Notes under the pieces: model-generated
What the model was told of the DNA's origin: nothing
Database searches by the model: none
The model's input: only the letters and a program-made list of their open reading frames with translations
Position numbers and translations under genes: made by a program
Assembly: GCF_000502875.1 (NCBI RefSeq)
Contig: NZ_AYWX01000002.1
Coordinates: 752,579 to 816,578, forward strand
DNA length: 64,000 bases
Direction of reading: 5' to 3'
DNA from: Mesorhizobium sp. L2C084A000
GTDB lineage: Bacteria > Pseudomonadota > Alphaproteobacteria > Rhizobiales > Rhizobiaceae
Shown: piece by piece, positions 35,255 to 44,741 of the stretch
How the letters are laid out: each line of letters begins with the position of its first letter
Position numbering within the stretch: the stretch's first letter is position 1

Positions 35255-36319
35255 ATGACGCTTCCCACCCCTGCCGAACCCAAGGCCGCAAAGGCGCTCG
35301 GCCCGTTGCCCGCTGGGCATCCGCCGGTCAAGGCGGGCAGGATAGGCGTCATGCTGGTCAATCTGGGTACGCCCGACGGCACCGATTTCAAGCCGATGTG
35401 GCGGTATCTCCGTGAATTCCTGTCCGACCCGCGCGTCATCGAGCTCAACAGGGCAATCTGGTATCCGATCCTCTATGGCCTTGTGCTCACCACGCGGCCC
35501 AAGAAGTCGGGCGCCAACTACGCACGGATCTGGAACCGGGAAAAGAACGAGTCGCCGCTGCGCACCTATACCCGCGCCCAGGCCGAAAAGCTGGCCGAAG
35601 CGCTGAGCGACCTGCCTGATGTCGTCGTCGACTGGGCGATGCGCTACGGCAACCCTTCAACCGCCAGCATTGCCCAGCGTCTGGTCGACCAGGGCTGCGA
35701 CCGCATTCTTTCCTTCCCGCTCTATCCGCAATATTCAGCGACGACCACGGCAACAGCCAACGACCAGCTGTTTCGCGCGCTGATGAAAATGCGCCGCGCA
35801 CCGGCCGTCCGCAGCGTGCCGCCCTACTATGACGAACCGGTCTACATCGAAGCGCTGGCGCGCTCGATTGAACGGCATCTGGCGACGCTGGACTTCGAGC
35901 CGGAGGTGGTCATCACCTCCTATCACGGCATTCCAAAACCCTATTTCGAGAAGGGCGACCCCTATCATTGCCATTGCCAGAAGACGACGCGGCTGCTGCG
36001 CGAACGGCTTGGCTGGGATGACAAGAAACTGATCATCACCTTCCAGTCGCGCTTCGGGGCGCAGGAATGGCTGCAGCCCTATACCGACAAGACGGTCGAG
36101 AAACTCGCGCAGGACGGCGTCAAGTCGATCGCCATCGTCAATCCCGGCTTTTCCGTCGACTGCATCGAGACGCTGGACGAGATCGGCCGCGAGGCGGCCG
36201 AAACCTTCCACCATGCCGGCGGCAAGAATTTCGCCCATATCCCTTGCCTCAACGATAGCGCGGAAGGGATGGCGGTGATCGAGGCGATGGTGCGGCGCGA
36301 ACTGTCCGGCTGGGTCTGA
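35255..36319 (+). CDS. hemH: Ferrochelatase
   Basis: Inserts Fe2+ into protoporphyrin IX, the last step of heme synthesis (354 aa). Motifs: VNLGTPDGTDF near the N-terminus, the metal-site His in SYHGIPKPYFEKGD and the family signature FQSRFGAQEWL. The CHCQK motif follows. The protein lacks the C-terminal iron-sulfur cluster extension of animal enzymes and should be membrane-associated. It has a hairpin AACGCCT/AGGCGTT (36328-36347) after its stop, before the next gene. Confidence 0.93.
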   Translation: MTLPTPAEPKAAKALGPLPAGHPPVKAGRIGVMLVNLGTPDGTDFKPMWRYLREFLSDPRVIELNRAIWYPILYGLVLTTRPKKSGANYARIWNREKNESPLRTYTRAQAEKLAEALSDLPDVVVDWAMRYGNPSTASIAQRLVDQGCDRILSFPLYPQYSATTTATANDQLFRALMKMRRAPAVRSVPPYYDEPVYIEALARSIERHLATLDFEPEVVITSYHGIPKPYFEKGDPYHCHCQKTTRLLRERLGWDDKKLIITFQSRFGAQEWLQPYTDKTVEKLAQDGVKSIAIVNPGFSVDCIETLDEIGREAAETFHHAGGKNFAHIPCLNDSAEGMAVIEAMVRRELSGWV

Positions 36320-36371
36320 ACCGGAACAACGCCTGCTCCGAGGCGTTAAGGCGCGCCCTCCGGAGAATTCG

Positions 36372-37583
36372 ATGTCCCGCAAACTCGACCTCAGTAGTGG
36401 CCGGCCCGTCTGGTCCGCCTATCGGGCGCCTACGGTGCCGACGGACAGTCTGACCCGAGATGTCAAGACGGATGTGCTGATCGTCGGCATGGGCATCAGC
36501 GGCGCCATGATGGCCGAGGCGCTGACGGCCGATGGCCATCGGGTGATCTGCATCGACCGGCGCGGCCCGCTGAAGGGCTCGACCGCCGCAACCACCGCAC
36601 TGGTGGCATTCGAAATAGACCAGCCCCTCTCCACGCTCTCGAAGATGGTCGGCAGAGCCTCGGCCCAGCAGGCCTGGCGACGCTCGCGGCTCGCCGTCTC
36701 CAATCTCGCCGGACGCATCGCCGAACTCGGCATCAACTGTGGCCTGAGCCGCATGCCATCACTCTATCTGGCCGGCACGATGCTTGGTCCGTCGGAACTG
36801 CGCGACGAGGCCGAGGCACGTCGGCTAGCCGGCATCGGCGCCATCTGCTTAACCCGACAACAGCTAGCCGAGAAATTCGGCATCGACCGCCAAGGCGCCA
36901 TTCTCGGCCACGGCAACATCGCGCTCGACCCGCGCAAGCTGACGGCTGGGCTGCTGCTGAAATCCCTGGAGCGCAAGGCACGCTTCTATGCCCCCGTCGA
37001 AGCCACAATGATCGAGGACAGCGCCGAAGCTGTTGTCGTCGCGACCAGGGATGGCCCGACCATAACCGCACGACATGTTGTTCTGGCCACCGGCTACGAA
37101 CTTGTAGACATCGTGCCGGCCGCGGCCCACCGGATCATCTCGACATGGGCGATTGCGACACGCCCGCAACCGCGAAAGCTCTGGCCGGACGCAGCGTTCA
37201 TCTGGGAAGCGTCGGAGCCGTATCTGTATATGCGCACGACGGTCGACGGCCGGGTCATATGCGGCGGCGAGGACGAGGATTTTATCGACGAAGCGCGGCG
37301 CGACGAGCTGATCGCCGACAAGAGCACACGCATCGCCGAGAAGCTCGGCCTGATATTTCCGCATCTCGACACCAGACCCGATTTTGCCTGGACCGGCTCG
37401 TTCGGCACCACGACCACCGGCCTGCCTTATATCGGCGCCATTCCCCGCCACCCGCGCATCCATGCGGTGCTGGGCTACGGCGGCAACGGCATCACCTTCT
37501 CGCAGATCGCTTCCGAGATTGTCCCGGCTTCGATCAACGGGCTGGATGACACGGATGCAAGGTTGTTTGCCTTCAACCGCTGA
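36372..37583 (+). CDS. FAD-dependent oxidoreductase (DAO family)
   Basis: Protein of 403 aa with a dinucleotide-binding motif GMGISGAMMAE near residue 40 and the DAO-type C-terminal FAD part (GYGGNGITFSQIA). The opening ~35 residues (SSGRPVWSAY) are typical of a subgroup annotated as amine or amino-acid oxidases. The substrate is unknown. It starts 52 bases after hemH on the same strand; whether they share a transcript is unclear. Confidence 0.8.
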   Translation: MSRKLDLSSGRPVWSAYRAPTVPTDSLTRDVKTDVLIVGMGISGAMMAEALTADGHRVICIDRRGPLKGSTAATTALVAFEIDQPLSTLSKMVGRASAQQAWRRSRLAVSNLAGRIAELGINCGLSRMPSLYLAGTMLGPSELRDEAEARRLAGIGAICLTRQQLAEKFGIDRQGAILGHGNIALDPRKLTAGLLLKSLERKARFYAPVEATMIEDSAEAVVVATRDGPTITARHVVLATGYELVDIVPAAAHRIISTWAIATRPQPRKLWPDAAFIWEASEPYLYMRTTVDGRVICGGEDEDFIDEARRDELIADKSTRIAEKLGLIFPHLDTRPDFAWTGSFGTTTTGLPYIGAIPRHPRIHAVLGYGGNGITFSQIASEIVPASINGLDDTDARLFAFNR

Positions 37584-37704
37584 GTGCAACCCTATAAACA
37601 ATCCATCATCACCTGATTGTAACGCATCTGAAATACACTTAAGTCTTTGGTGAAGTCGGCTGCGCGAGAATGGCTTGAGCGGCCTTCGTCTGAGGGAGAG
37701 CCAA

Positions 37705-38655
37705 ATGGATTTCAGTGGTTTCGATATTGCGGTTGGTGCACTTGCACTTCTGGTATTGGTGCTGCTGATCAAAGGCATCAGGACAATCCCGCAAGGTTAC
37801 AATTATACGGTGGAGCGTTTTGGCCGTTACACCAAGACACTGAGCCCAGGCCTCAATTTCATTTTCCCGTTCATCGACCGCATCGGCGCCAAGATGAACA
37901 TGATGGAGCAGGTGCTCGACGTCCCGAGCCAGGAAATCATCACCCGGGACAACGCCATCGTCGGTGTCGACGGCATTGCCTTTTTCCAGATCCTCAACGC
38001 AGCGCAGGCCGCCTACCAGGTTGCCGGCCTGCAGAACGCTATCCTCAACCTGACGATGACCAACATCCGTACCGTCATGGGTTCGATGGACCTCGATGAA
38101 CTCCTGTCGAACCGCGACGCCATCAACGAGCGCCTGCTGCGCGTCGTCGATGAAGCGGCCCATCCGTGGGGCATCAAGATCACCCGCGTCGAAATCAAGG
38201 ACATCAACCCGCCGGCCAACCTTATCGAATCGATGGGCCGGCAAATGACGGCGGAACGCAACAAGCGCGCGCAGATCCTTGCCGCCGAAGGTCTCAAGCA
38301 GTCGCAGATCCTCGAGGCCGAGGGCCGCAAGGAAGCCGCCTTCCGCGATGCCGAGGCGCGCGAACGTTCGGCCGAGGCGGAAGCCCGCGCCACCCAGGTG
38401 GTGTCGGAAGCGATCTCCAAAGGCGATGTGCAGGCGCTGAACTATTTCGTAGCGCTGAAATACACTGAAGCGCTTGGCAGGATCGGCACGGCCACCAACA
38501 GCAAGATCGTGCTGATGCCCTTCGAGGCATCGTCGCTGATCGGTTCGCTCGGCGGTATTGGCGAGATCGCCAAGGAAGTCTTCCGCAGCGAAGGCACGAC
38601 CGGCTCGCAGAGGCAGGCCGCGCGCCCGCCGGTCGTTCGCCCAACCGACAACTGA
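37705..38655 (+). CDS. Stomatin/SPFH (Band 7) membrane protein, QmcA-like
   Basis: Membrane scaffold protein of 316 aa with an N-terminal membrane helix (6-26), the SPFH domain ([16 protein letters not shown] to about 190) and a long charged coiled coil (190-250) with [19 protein letters not shown]. Such proteins form large membrane rings and help membrane quality control. GGGAGAG precedes ATG 37705. It is encoded 11 bases before its usual partner NfeD. Confidence 0.9.
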   Translation: MDFSGFDIAVGALALLVLVLLIKGIRTIPQGYNYTVERFGRYTKTLSPGLNFIFPFIDRIGAKMNMMEQVLDVPSQEIITRDNAIVGVDGIAFFQILNAAQAAYQVAGLQNAILNLTMTNIRTVMGSMDLDELLSNRDAINERLLRVVDEAAHPWGIKITRVEIKDINPPANLIESMGRQMTAERNKRAQILAAEGLKQSQILEAEGRKEAAFRDAEARERSAEAEARATQVVSEAISKGDVQALNYFVALKYTEALGRIGTATNSKIVLMPFEASSLIGSLGGIGEIAKEVFRSEGTTGSQRQAARPPVVRPTDN

Positions 38656-38666
38656 GGTCGAAACCA

Positions 38667-39131
38667 ATGATCGACCGCATCGTTTCCGAACTCGGCCCGT
38701 GGAACTGGATGGTACTCGGTTTCGTCCTGCTGGTGATGGAAATCATCGCACCGGGTATCTTCATGCTGTGGATCGGCATCGCCGCGCTGATCATCGGCGC
38801 CGTGTCGCTGCTGATCTGGGACGCCGGCTTCTGGACCTGGCAGGTTCAGGTCCTCGCCTTCCTGGCGCTGTCGCTGGTCTCGGCCTATGTCGGCAAAAAG
38901 CTGGTCGGCAGCCGCAACGACCCGACCGACCAGCCGCTGCTCAACCGGCGCGGCGCGCAAATGGTCGGCAGGATGGCGACACTTGCCGAGCCGATCCGGG
39001 ACGGACGCGGCCGCATCAAGCTGGGCGATACGCTGTGGCGTGTCTCCGGCCCGGATTTGCCGGCCGGCACGCAAGTGCGCGTGACGGGCGCGGCCGATAC
39101 GGATCTGGAACTGACCGTCGAGGCGGTCTGA
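38667..39131 (+). CDS. NfeD-like membrane protein
   Basis: Short NfeD form of 154 aa: two to three membrane helices (about 12-75) followed by an OB-fold domain (90-150) with GQ-like MVGRMATLAEPI and WRVSGPDLPAGTQVRV. It pairs with the upstream SPFH protein, as in many bacteria. Confidence 0.88.
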   Translation: MIDRIVSELGPWNWMVLGFVLLVMEIIAPGIFMLWIGIAALIIGAVSLLIWDAGFWTWQVQVLAFLALSLVSAYVGKKLVGSRNDPTDQPLLNRRGAQMVGRMATLAEPIRDGRGRIKLGDTLWRVSGPDLPAGTQVRVTGAADTDLELTVEAV

Positions 39132-39194
39132 ACGAGCGGCGTTAAGAGTGTGTCGAGATCCGGGTCAGGCCGGCATCACCGAAGATCAGCGCTC

Positions 39195-40181
39195 TTAGGC
39201 GGCGCCGATACGCAGCAGGTCGTGCAGGTGGATGAGGCCGACTGGTTTCCGGCCCTCCACCACCATCAGGCTGGTGATGGCTGAATTGTTGATCGTCTGC
39301 AGCGCCGTTGCCACCAGCGTGTCCGGCGTCGCGGTCTTCGGGCCTTTTGTCATCACCTGATCCACCGTCATCGCCAGCAGATTGCTGCCGATGTGACGGC
39401 GGATGTCGCCATCGGTGATGATGCCGACCAGCGCACCGTCGGCGTCGGTGATCGCGACGCAGCCAAACCCCTTGCGCGACAGTTCCAGGATCGCGTCCTG
39501 CATGCCGGTGCCCGCAACCACCACCGGCAGCCTGTCGCCGACATGCATGATCTCGCGAATCTGTGTCAGGTTGGCGCCGAGCTGTCCGCCCGGATGAAAG
39601 GTGCGGAAATGGTCCGGCGTGAAGCCGCGTGCCTCGAGCAACGCGATCGCCAGCGCGTCGCCCATCACCAGTTGCAGCAGCGTCGATGTCGTCGGCGCCA
39701 GGCCGTGCGGACAGGCCTCTGGAGCGCGCGGCAAAAGCAGCACCACGTCCGCCGCCCGCGCCAGCGCCGATGTCTCTCCGGCGGTGATGGCGATCAGCGG
39801 AATGGAAAAGCGCCTGGAATAGGCGACGATGCCCATCAGTTCCTTGCTTTCGCCCGACCACGACATGGCGATGATGGCGTCGTCCCTGGCGATCATGCCG
39901 AGATCGCCGTGATTGGCTTCGGCGGGATGGACAAAGAAAGCCGGCGTGCCGGTCGAGGCCAGCGTCGCCGCGATCTTCGAACCGATATGGCCGCTTTTGC
40001 CGACGCCGGTGACGATGAGCCGGCCTTCAATCCCCGAGATCATCTCGACGGCCTGGGCGAAAGGCCCGGCCAGCCCATTCTCCAGCGCCTCGGCAAGGGC
40101 TGCGACACCAGCCTGTTCTGTCGCCACCGTCCTCAGCGCCGAAGCGATCGAGGCTTGCCTGTCCGAAGGTTTCTTATCCAT
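39195..40181 (-). CDS. kdsD: Arabinose-5-phosphate isomerase (KpsF/GutQ)
   Basis: Converts ribulose 5-phosphate to arabinose 5-phosphate for Kdo and lipopolysaccharide synthesis (328 aa). SIS domain with VTGVGKSGHIGSKIA, the catalytic region HPAEANHGDLGM and MSWSGES, then two CBS domains (about 205-328) with GCVAITDADGALVGIITDGD. Start at 40181 has a short GGGA spacing; ATG 40196 is the alternative. Confidence 0.9.
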   Translation of the reverse strand: MDKKPSDRQASIASALRTVATEQAGVAALAEALENGLAGPFAQAVEMISGIEGRLIVTGVGKSGHIGSKIAATLASTGTPAFFVHPAEANHGDLGMIARDDAIIAMSWSGESKELMGIVAYSRRFSIPLIAITAGETSALARAADVVLLLPRAPEACPHGLAPTTSTLLQLVMGDALAIALLEARGFTPDHFRTFHPGGQLGANLTQIREIMHVGDRLPVVVAGTGMQDAILELSRKGFGCVAITDADGALVGIITDGDIRRHIGSNLLAMTVDQVMTKGPKTATPDTLVATALQTINNSAITSLMVVEGRKPVGLIHLHDLLRIGAA

Positions 40182-40382
40182 GGATCCCGCATGCATGGCT
40201 GATGCGATTAGCGCTTTGCCGGCGCGCTGTCCAACAGAAATGGCCCAAGGCGTGTTGCCCGAACGTGTGCGGTGGTTTTTGACGACGGCAGGGGCGAAAA
40301 CCAAAAGCTTGACGCACGCGGTATGAATGCCTTTGGAAATCAGCGCTTCAGGCGGCTGACGGGCCGCCGCCTCAACCCTCCG

Positions 40383-40390
40383 TTAACCAT
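40383..40390 (+). promoter_or_regulatory. CtrA-like half site upstream of beta-barrel gene
   Basis: TTAACCAT, 57 bases before ATG 40447. No second TTAA at seven-base spacing, so a half site only. Confidence 0.35.
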
Positions 40391-40446
40391 CCCCATTTAC
40401 GGTTCGGTAAGTATGGCGCGCGTGCGCCGCGCAAGCAGTGGTGGCG

Positions 40447-42237
40447 ATGTCCGGGGCCCAGCCAGAAAATTCGACAGGACGAAAGGGCAAGGCGGTCTGC
40501 GCCTTGCTGCTGGCAACCAGCATGTTTGCCTTGCTGCGCCCGACTGCGCTCCATGCCCAGGAAACCGAACTGCGCGGCGAGGTTTCGGAATCGGCGATCC
40601 TGTCCGACCAGCAGCGCAAGGCGAGACAGCTGGCCCTGGCAGCGCAGGGTCAACAGCCGGCCAATGCAGCGCAGGCCAATGCGCCGGCCCGCACCTATCT
40701 GCCGGCCAGCGCCGGTGCCGTGCCTGACGACGCCGACACTGGCGACGCCAACGCGACCGGCAGCCTCTTCGACCCGGCGTCAGCCACCGACGACACGGCC
40801 GCCGACACTGCGGCGCCGCCCAAGCCTCGCCGCCGCTCATCGACCGCCGGGCAGAATGCTGCTGACCAGGCCAAGGACAAGGCTGCCGACAAATCGAAAA
40901 AGAAGAAGAAATCGACGGCCGGCGCCTCCGACATCACCGCTTCCACGACGGCCTCCACGACGGACGCTGCCGATGGTGAAGAGACCGATGCGGGCACGGC
41001 CAACCGCCGCGCCCTCACCATCGACAGTGCCGACAGGCAGAAGCTCGACCCAGGCGCGGAGCGCACGGACGCCATCGAAGGCCAGAAGAAAAAACCGGAG
41101 GATGATCCGTTTGCTGCCACCGGCGTCAAATGGGGGTCCTTCGTCATCCGGCCGACGATCGAACAGGGCCTGACCGCCACATCGAACGGCGATTCGAGCA
41201 GTGCCGGCAAGTCGGCGCTGCTGTCCGAGACGGCGCTGCGCTTTTCCGCCGCCTCCGACTGGCGCGAGAACTCAGCCACGATCGACGGCTATGGCCTTTT
41301 TCGCGAGACTGTCTCGGGTTACCCGGTTCACGACGAGCAAGGGCGCATCGAAGGCCAGCTCAATGTCGACCTCGACAATGAGTTGCGCGCCATCGCCAAG
41401 CTCGGCTACGAGGCCGTGCCGGAATCGGCATCATCGCCGGACGCCATCGCGGGCGTCAGCAAGCAGCCGCTGCGGCAGACCATCGATGGCAGCCTCGCCG
41501 TCGAAAAGCATCTCGGCAAGATGCAGTACACGTTGACCGGCGCGGTCTCGCATGACTTCTACGGCGACGCCAAGCTCTCGGACGGCACCTCGCTGTCGCA
41601 GAAGGATCAGGACTCCACGCTCTACACGGCGACGTTGCGCACCGGCTACGAGATCTCCCCTGCCCTGACCCCTTTCACCGAAATCGAGGTCGGCCGCCGG
41701 ACTTATGATCAACGCATCGACAATGAAGGCTTCGAGCGCTCGTCGACGCGGCTCGGCGCCCGCGCTGGCCTTGCACTCGATATGGGTGAGAAGCTGTCGG
41801 GTGAATTCTCGGCCGGCTGGCTCAGGGAAGCGATCGACGACAAAAACCTTGATGCGATCTCTGGTGCCACCGTCAACGCCGACCTCAAATGGTCACCCGA
41901 GCGCGGCACAACGATCGGCCTGACCGGGCGGACCACCGTCGAGCCCACGACCACATCGGGCGAAAGCGGCGACATCCTCTATTCCGGTCGCCTGACCGGC
42001 GAGCGCCAGATTCGCGCCAACCTCACCGCCAATGCGGCTCTGGGCCTCGACTGGCGTGATTACATCGGCATCGACGGCCATGACAGGGTGTTGAGCGCCG
42101 AGGCCGGACTGACCTGGTGGTTGAACCGCTACGCCGGCCTGACCACAAGAGTGAGGACCGAGAAGCTGACCAGCAATCTGCCGGGCCGGGACTACACCGC
42201 CAACAGCATCTTCCTCGGCGTGAAGGTGCAGCGCTGA
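40447..42237 (+). CDS. Outer-membrane beta-barrel protein (BBP2-type) with disordered N-terminal half
   Basis: Protein of about 596 aa. A signal peptide ending in LHAQ (near residue 38) is followed by an unstructured Ala/Thr/Lys-rich stretch to about 225, including a run of lysines (KSKKKKK). From about 235 to the end lies a beta-barrel with alternating strands (WGSFVIRPTIEQGLTATSN; final strand IFLGVKVQR ending near the C-terminus). This is the BBP2/OMP pattern of rhizobia. GTG 40438 is an alternative start. Cargo unknown. Confidence 0.75.
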   Translation: MSGAQPENSTGRKGKAVCALLLATSMFALLRPTALHAQETELRGEVSESAILSDQQRKARQLALAAQGQQPANAAQANAPARTYLPASAGAVPDDADTGDANATGSLFDPASATDDTAADTAAPPKPRRRSSTAGQNAADQAKDKAADKSKKKKKSTAGASDITASTTASTTDAADGEETDAGTANRRALTIDSADRQKLDPGAERTDAIEGQKKKPEDDPFAATGVKWGSFVIRPTIEQGLTATSNGDSSSAGKSALLSETALRFSAASDWRENSATIDGYGLFRETVSGYPVHDEQGRIEGQLNVDLDNELRAIAKLGYEAVPESASSPDAIAGVSKQPLRQTIDGSLAVEKHLGKMQYTLTGAVSHDFYGDAKLSDGTSLSQKDQDSTLYTATLRTGYEISPALTPFTEIEVGRRTYDQRIDNEGFERSSTRLGARAGLALDMGEKLSGEFSAGWLREAIDDKNLDAISGATVNADLKWSPERGTTIGLTGRTTVEPTTTSGESGDILYSGRLTGERQIRANLTANAALGLDWRDYIGIDGHDRVLSAEAGLTWWLNRYAGLTTRVRTEKLTSNLPGRDYTANSIFLGVKVQR

Positions 42238-42277
42238 ACGGCCGCACCAACGACATCCGGCCGCTCGCTATAATACC

Positions 42278-43183
42278 TTAAAACGCAGCGCCGCGGCGCT
42301 CAGACGGCTTCAACTCGTCCAGAAGCGTGCGGATGACGCCAGCCATGTTCTCGTTCATGTCGCTGCGCCACAGCGCGAAGGCGACGTTGGCCTCGACGAA
42401 GCCTTCCGGCGATCCGCAGTCGAACGTGCGGCCCCGATAGTGGTAGCCGTAGAAAGGCTGCTGCTTTTCCAGCTTCAGCATGGCGTCGGTGAGCTGGATC
42501 TCGTTGCCGGCGCCTTTTTCCTGGCCTTCGAGGATCTTGAATATCTCCGGCTGCAAGATGTAGCGGCCGTTGATGTAAAGGTTGGACGGCGCGGTGCCGG
42601 CCTTCGGCTTTTCCACCATCTCGGTGATGCGGAAACCGTGATGCGTGTCCTCGCCGCGGCCGACGATGCCGTATTTGTGGGCTTCGGCGGGAGCGCATTC
42701 CTGCACCGCGATGATGTTGTTGCCGGTCTCCTCGTAGAGCTCGACCATTGCCTTCGTGCAGCTCTTCTCCGACTGCATGATCATGTCGGGCAGCAAAAGC
42801 GCGAAGGGCTCGTCGCCGACGAGCTCGCGGGCGCACCAGACGGCGTGACCAAGTCCCATCGGTACCTGCTGGCGTGTGAAACTGGTCTGCCCCGGCGCCG
42901 GCTGCAGCCGTTGCAGGCGGGCGAGCTGGTCGTCTTTGCCGCGCTGGGCCAGCGTGTCATAGAGTTCGAACTGGATGTCGAAATGGTCCTCGATGACGGC
43001 CTTGTTGCGGCCGGTGACGAAGATGAAATGCTCGATGCCGGCCTCGCGCGCCTCATCCACCACATACTGGATCACCGGCCGGTCGACGACGGTCAGCATT
43101 TCCTTGGGGACAGCCTTGGTGGCCGGGAGAAACCGTGTGCCGAGACCGGCGACCGGGAAGACTGCCTTGCGAACTCTCTTCAT
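42278..43183 (-). CDS. galU: UTP-glucose-1-phosphate uridylyltransferase
   Basis: Makes UDP-glucose for exopolysaccharide, cyclic glucan and lipopolysaccharide synthesis (301 aa). Nucleotide-binding motif [18 protein letters not shown] near the N-terminus, then [22 protein letters not shown] and FALLLPD with the metal-binding aspartate, and PEGFVEANV near the end. Confidence 0.93.
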   Translation of the reverse strand: MKRVRKAVFPVAGLGTRFLPATKAVPKEMLTVVDRPVIQYVVDEAREAGIEHFIFVTGRNKAVIEDHFDIQFELYDTLAQRGKDDQLARLQRLQPAPGQTSFTRQQVPMGLGHAVWCARELVGDEPFALLLPDMIMQSEKSCTKAMVELYEETGNNIIAVQECAPAEAHKYGIVGRGEDTHHGFRITEMVEKPKAGTAPSNLYINGRYILQPEIFKILEGQEKGAGNEIQLTDAMLKLEKQQPFYGYHYRGRTFDCGSPEGFVEANVAFALWRSDMNENMAGVIRTLLDELKPSERRGAAF

Positions 43184-43392
43184 GCTTTCAATTATCCGTT
43201 TGAGGGCCAGCTCCGCAATCCCCGTTCCAAGACATTTTCACGCCGGAATTGGGGAATACTGGGCAACTGAGAGGAATGTCCACCGGTAAAGCTTCGAAGC
43301 GTCTTTTCGTTCCCGGTGGCGCCTATGGTAAACTAATTCCTAACCTGGTTCGGCGATGAATGGTCTTTCCTGAGACAGAGAAGGAGGAAAAG

Positions 43393-44613
43393 ATGTCCGT
43401 TCGCAATGCCGCAAAACGTTTTACCAGCGTCATAGCGGCAGCCAGCCTATCGCTCGCTCTGCTGATGCCTGGCCCCGCTTTCGCCGATGCCGGTTTCCGG
43501 CAGTGGGTCGCCGGCTTCCGCGCCACCGCCGTGCAGAGCGGCGTTTCCGGCGCCCTGTACGACCAGGCCTTCAGGAACATCAGGGATATCGATCCGGTGG
43601 TGCTGGAAAAGGCGCGTACGCAGCCTGAATTCACGGCTCCTGCCTGGGACTATTTCGACAACCGCGTCCATGACCAGTCGGTCGCCGTCGGCCAGCAGAT
43701 GGCCAGGAAATGGAAGCCGTGGCTGGATCGGATCGAGGCCAGGTTCGGCGTCAACCGTTACATCCTCCTGGCCATCTGGTCGATGGAATCGAACTATGGC
43801 GAGATCCTCAAGCGCGACGACATCATGCGCAATGTCGTGCGCTCGCTGGCAACCTTGGCCTATGCCGATCCGAAGCGGGCGAAATTCGCCCGCACCCAGC
43901 TGGTCGCCGCACTGAAGATCCTGCAGACCGGCGACATCGACGAAAGCCATCTGAGCGGATCCTGGGCCGGCGCCATGGGCCACACCCAGTTCATTCCGAC
44001 CAGCTATCTGCACTATGCCGTCGACATGGACGGCAATGGCAAGCGCGACATCTGGAATTCGATCCCCGATGCGCTGGCGACATCAGCCAATTTGTTGAAG
44101 AAGAATGGCTGGCAGGCCGGCAAGACCTGGGGCTATGAGGTCGCCTTGCCGGCCGGCAAACTTCCCGCCGGGTCCAAGACGCTGTCGCAATGGCAGGCGC
44201 TGGGCGTCGTCAGGGCCAACGGCAAGCCGTTCAAGAACGGCTCAGACAAGGCGACGTTGAAGGTGCCGGACGGCCGCAACGGGCCGGCCTTTCTGATGAT
44301 CAAGAATTTCACGGTCATCAAAGCCTACAACAATGCCGACAAATATGCGCTTGCCGTCGGCCTTCTTGCCGACGAAATCGCCGGCTCCAGCGGTCTCGTG
44401 CAGGACTGGAAGCGGCCTTTCACCAAGCTCACTTTCGAGGAAAGGCAGGAGCTGCAGCAGCGGCTTTCCCAACATGGCCTTTATGACGGCAAGTTCGACG
44501 GCAAGATAGGCGACGGCTCGAAATCAGCCATCTTGGCTTTCCAGGCCAAGGCCGGCTTGACCCAGGACGGTTACCCGAGCATGGAAGTGCTGAAGTGGCT
44601 CCGGCAGAAATAG
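43393..44613 (+). CDS. Lytic murein transglycosylase, MltB family, with PG-binding domain
   Basis: Cleaves the glycan strands of peptidoglycan (406 aa). Signal peptide 1-26 (ending GPAFAD). SLT_2 catalytic domain with the catalytic Glu in WSMESNYGEIL and AGAMGHTQFIPTSYL. The last 65 residues are a peptidoglycan-binding domain (LYDGKFDGKIGDGSKSAI). AGGAGG stands before ATG 43393. Confidence 0.92.
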   Translation: MSVRNAAKRFTSVIAAASLSLALLMPGPAFADAGFRQWVAGFRATAVQSGVSGALYDQAFRNIRDIDPVVLEKARTQPEFTAPAWDYFDNRVHDQSVAVGQQMARKWKPWLDRIEARFGVNRYILLAIWSMESNYGEILKRDDIMRNVVRSLATLAYADPKRAKFARTQLVAALKILQTGDIDESHLSGSWAGAMGHTQFIPTSYLHYAVDMDGNGKRDIWNSIPDALATSANLLKKNGWQAGKTWGYEVALPAGKLPAGSKTLSQWQALGVVRANGKPFKNGSDKATLKVPDGRNGPAFLMIKNFTVIKAYNNADKYALAVGLLADEIAGSSGLVQDWKRPFTKLTFEERQELQQRLSQHGLYDGKFDGKIGDGSKSAILAFQAKAGLTQDGYPSMEVLKWLRQK

Positions 44614-44741
44614 AGCCGCCTGCGGTGCCGCGCGGCCTTTCGGCCGCGCAAAGGACGCTGTAGCAATCTGGTTGGCGCAAAGTCCGTTTGAAAAGTACGA
44701 CTTTTCAAAAAAAGGGCTGCGCCAAGGGATGGAGGAAACGA

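Noticed and set aside
40059..40202. Longer N-terminus for KdsD reaching 40304
   Set aside because: The extra 41 codons have no ribosome-binding site and no similarity to KdsD; the family pattern starts after 40181.
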